DNA of 7,975 bases from an uncultured Prevotella sp. (GTDB lineage: Bacteria > Bacteroidota > Bacteroidia > Bacteroidales > Bacteroidaceae): NCBI GenBank assembly GCA_905210845.1, contig CAJLYG010000148.1, forward strand, positions 1 to 7,975. The letters run 5' to 3'. Shown here one piece after another: positions 6,401 through 7,975 of this stretch. The notes under the pieces were generated by a model. It saw only the letters and a list, made by a program, of their open reading frames with translations. It did no database searches and was not told the origin of the DNA. The translations under genes were made by a program, and so were the position numbers. Numbering within the stretch: the first letter of the stretch is position 1; the number at the start of each line of letters is the position of its first letter.

Positions 6401-6559
6401 GAATGGACAAGGACAAAAATAGACAATTAGCTTCCCAATTCAAACATAGTAAAAAAAACGCCATTAGAAGTTGAAAAGTTAGGAGATAATCGATAAGAAT
6501 CAAGAGGATGAGTGTCAAGAACAAAGAAAAATAAGCGTATTTCCCGAATATTTTCTACA
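6401..6559. other. AT-rich spacer with no recognised content
   Basis: This stretch between the amylase terminator and the susC-like promoter is A-rich, with an eight-A run near 6451-6458. I see no gene, RNA or convincing repeat in it. It may hold upstream regulatory sites that cannot be recognised from one copy. Confidence 0.6.
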
Positions 6560-6575
6560 AAAACTTGCAAGTTTT
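6560..6575. promoter_or_regulatory. Perfect 16-bp palindrome over the susC-like promoter
   Basis: AAAACTTGCAAGTTTT is exactly self-complementary. The -33 TTG (6565-6567) lies inside it, so a bound dimer would compete with or contact the RNA polymerase sigma factor. The core CTTGCAA is also found in both arms of the amylase operator pair (4142-4148, and reversed at 4196-4202), which hints at a shared or related regulator, though a 7-base match can be chance. Confidence 0.55.
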
Positions 6576-6595
6576 AAAAAATTACTTTATATTTG
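6565..6595 (+). promoter_or_regulatory. Consensus Bacteroidota promoter of the susC-like gene
   Basis: TTG at 6565-6567 and TATATTTG at 6588-6595 are 20 bases apart, an exact fit to the TTG-N19-21-TAnnTTTG pattern. Transcription would start near 6601, giving a leader of about 98 bases before the ATG at 6699. Confidence 0.75.
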
Positions 6596-6600
6596 CCAAC

Positions 6601-6698
6601 GAGAAACTTAAACAGGTTATAAAGTCGGAAACGACAAGTAATGAATACCCTTTAGCGACACCATATAACAGATATATCAATTTTAACAATGCTAACTT
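6601..6698 (+). promoter_or_regulatory. 5' leader of the susC-like gene with a GNRA hairpin
   Basis: The predicted leader is AT-rich and contains GTCG-GAAA-CGAC at 6624-6635, a 4-bp stem closed by a GAAA tetraloop. The bases before the ATG are U- and A-rich without a Shine-Dalgarno sequence. The hairpin is small and may be incidental. Confidence 0.4.
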
Positions 6699-7975
6699 AT
6701 GAGAAAAAACTCTAATCAAATGCGATTTTTAGCTATCTGCACCGCGCTCCTGTTGGGGGGGGCATCGGTAGCTGCGCCTTCTGTGAATGAAGTAACGAAG
6801 GTGAGCCAGCAAGATGGCCAATGCACAGGTGTTGTCAAAGACGGAACCGGTGAACCTATCATCGGAGCTACCGTCGCAGTTAAAGGACAACGAGCGGGAG
6901 CCGTCACCGACATTGACGGTCGTTTCGTGACATCCGCAAGGCCGCCCAGAGAAAAGCGATCACTTTCTGGCATCAAGAAAGGCACTGTCATCCACATTAG
7001 CTACATCGGAATGGCGGACAAGGAGGTCACGTGGAACGGTGGACCACTTTCCATCACGATGCAAGAAAGCGAGCACGCTCTCAATGAGGTCGTAGTCGTT
7101 GGTTTCGGTACGCAGAAGAAAGCAAACCTCACCGGTGCTGTAGCAACCATCAGCTCCAAGGACCTTACTTCGCGTCCAGTCAACTCTGCCGTTGATGCCA
7201 TGCAAGGCATGATCCCTGGTATGAACTTCTCGATTGGTTCCGGTGGTGGTGCCCTGAACTCCAACACACGCTACAACATCCGTGGAACAGGTTCCATCGG
7301 AGCAGGCTCCTCAGTCTCGCCCCTCGTCCTCATCGACGGGATGGAAGGCAACCTTGAAGCTATCAACCCACAGGACATCGACAATATCTCTGTCCTGAAG
7401 GATGCAGCGTCATCCTCTATCTACGGTTCGCGCGCCGCAGGCGGTGTCATCCTCGTGACCACTAAGAGCGGTAAGGCCGGAAAGACAACTGTCAACTACA
7501 ACAACAACTTCCGCTTCAACTCGCCGGAGAACATGCCTCACATGCTCGATTCCTACAGTTGGGCCCTCTACATGAATGCCGCCAGCATCAACGCAGGATC
7601 CGGTGTATGGTTTAGCGAGAAGAAATTAGCCGACATCAAGGCAGCCCAGAATGATCCTTCCATGACGACGATGTTCGCCAACCCGCAGGGACGTTGGGAG
7701 ATCTGGGATGCCAACGACCTGCTGCCGATCGCCAACCGCGACTGGTTGCGCACCTGCTTTAGCAATGGTTTCTCTCAGGAGCACAACGTCAGCGTCAACG
7801 GTGGAAACGAAAAGCTGCGCTACTATTTCTCAGGCAACTTCTTAGAGCGTAAAGGATTGCTGAAATACGGAGAGGACAAGCGCAACCGTTATACCGTGAC
7901 CTCCAAGGTAGACGCACAGATCACGAATTGGGCTAAGCTTGAAATGGAAGAAGTTGAAAGAATTTCCTTCTCTGT
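6699..7975 (+). CDS. SusC-like TonB-dependent glycan transporter, 3' end beyond the window
   Basis: The frame is open from the ATG at 6699 to the window edge, giving 425 residues; the family is usually 900-1100, so most of the barrel is missing. A signal peptide spans about 1-26 (LLLGGASVAA). A carboxypeptidase-regulatory-like domain lies at about 40-125 (GTGEPIIGATVAVKG, VTDIDGRF, ISYIGM). The SusC signature NEVVVVGFGTQKKANLTG follows at 129-146, then the plug domain (about 147-257) with LVLIDGMEG and LKDAASSSIYGSRAAGGVI, and the start of the outer-membrane barrel. It would import oligosaccharides with a SusD partner, presumably encoded next. It has its own promoter, so it begins a new unit rather than ending the susD-E-F unit. 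Oddities are an eight-G run in the signal peptide, about 12 extra basic-rich residues at 77-92, and unfamiliar last residues. A second in-frame ATG lies at 6720; 6699 gives the fuller basic N-region. The substrate is unknown. Confidence 0.93.
   Translation, partial: MRKNSNQMRFLAICTALLLGGASVAAPSVNEVTKVSQQDGQCTGVVKDGTGEPIIGATVAVKGQRAGAVTDIDGRFVTSARPPREKRSLSGIKKGTVIHISYIGMADKEVTWNGGPLSITMQESEHALNEVVVVGFGTQKKANLTGAVATISSKDLTSRPVNSAVDAMQGMIPGMNFSIGSGGGALNSNTRYNIRGTGSIGAGSSVSPLVLIDGMEGNLEAINPQDIDNISVLKDAASSSIYGSRAAGGVILVTTKSGKAGKTTVNYNNNFRFNSPENMPHMLDSYSWALYMNAASINAGSGVWFSEKKLADIKAAQNDPSMTTMFANPQGRWEIWDANDLLPIANRDWLRTCFSNGFSQEHNVSVNGGNEKLRYYFSGNFLERKGLLKYGEDKRNRYTVTSKVDAQITNWAKLEMEEVERISFS
6755..6762 (+). 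repeat. Eight-G homopolymer in signal-peptide codons
   Basis: Eight Gs in a row span the TTG GGG GGG GCA codons for residues 19-22 of the susC-like protein. Gain or loss of one G would shift the frame before the mature protein begins. The present length keeps the gene in frame. It may be a slippage-prone on/off site, or a place where sequencing could err. Confidence 0.8.

Noticed and set aside
5929..6426. 165-codon - strand frame over the amylase C-terminus and its terminator
   Set aside because: It overlaps the binding module and sorting tail and runs through a strong terminator stem; no coding features were seen.

Overview
The window looks like part of a Bacteroidales genome, most likely Prevotella or a close relative such as Segatella. 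The reasons are a susD-susE-susF order with SusD closely resembling the Bacteroides starch protein, lipoprotein signals with acidic residues near the acylated cysteine, promoters of the Bacteroidota form (TTTG or TTG, 19-20 bp, TAnnTTTG), no clear Shine-Dalgarno sequences, and a secreted enzyme ending in a type IX secretion (T9SS) sorting tail. Every real gene lies on the + strand. The genus is inferred from style, not from a marker gene.

Layout. 1-1356: SusD lacking its N-terminus, cut by the window edge. 1427-2608: SusE-like surface lipoprotein. 2666-3715: short SusF-like surface lipoprotein. The two short gaps between these genes each hold a strong RNA hairpin, and a rho-independent terminator follows susF (3762-3800). 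3716-4245: a 530-base intergenic region unusually rich in structure, with a consensus promoter, a cluster of five GGTTGWCA repeats, two identical 18-bp dyads 65 bp apart, and a pair of LacI-like operator sites just before the amylase gene. 4246-6315: a large secreted GH13 alpha-amylase with a CBM26-like starch-binding module and a T9SS tail, closed by a very strong terminator (6360-6400). 6400-6698: an intergenic region with a consensus promoter whose -33 element sits inside a perfect 16-bp palindrome. 6699 to the end: the first 425 residues of a SusC-like TonB-dependent transporter that runs off the window.

How it works together. SusD, SusE and SusF would sit on the cell surface, bind starch or malto-oligosaccharides and pass them to a SusC transporter whose gene presumably lies just upstream of the window. 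The amylase would cut starch outside the cell. It differs from SusG in being a T9SS-type rather than a lipoprotein enzyme and in resembling plant-type GH13 amylases. The susC-like gene at the right begins a new transcription unit, so two glycan-uptake systems appear to lie back to back. The gene content is a recognisable sus-type locus. The less ordinary material is the regulatory DNA before the amylase, an eight-G run in the signal-peptide codons of the second susC, and the export route of the amylase. I saw no tRNA, rRNA, CRISPR array, integrase or insertion sequence.
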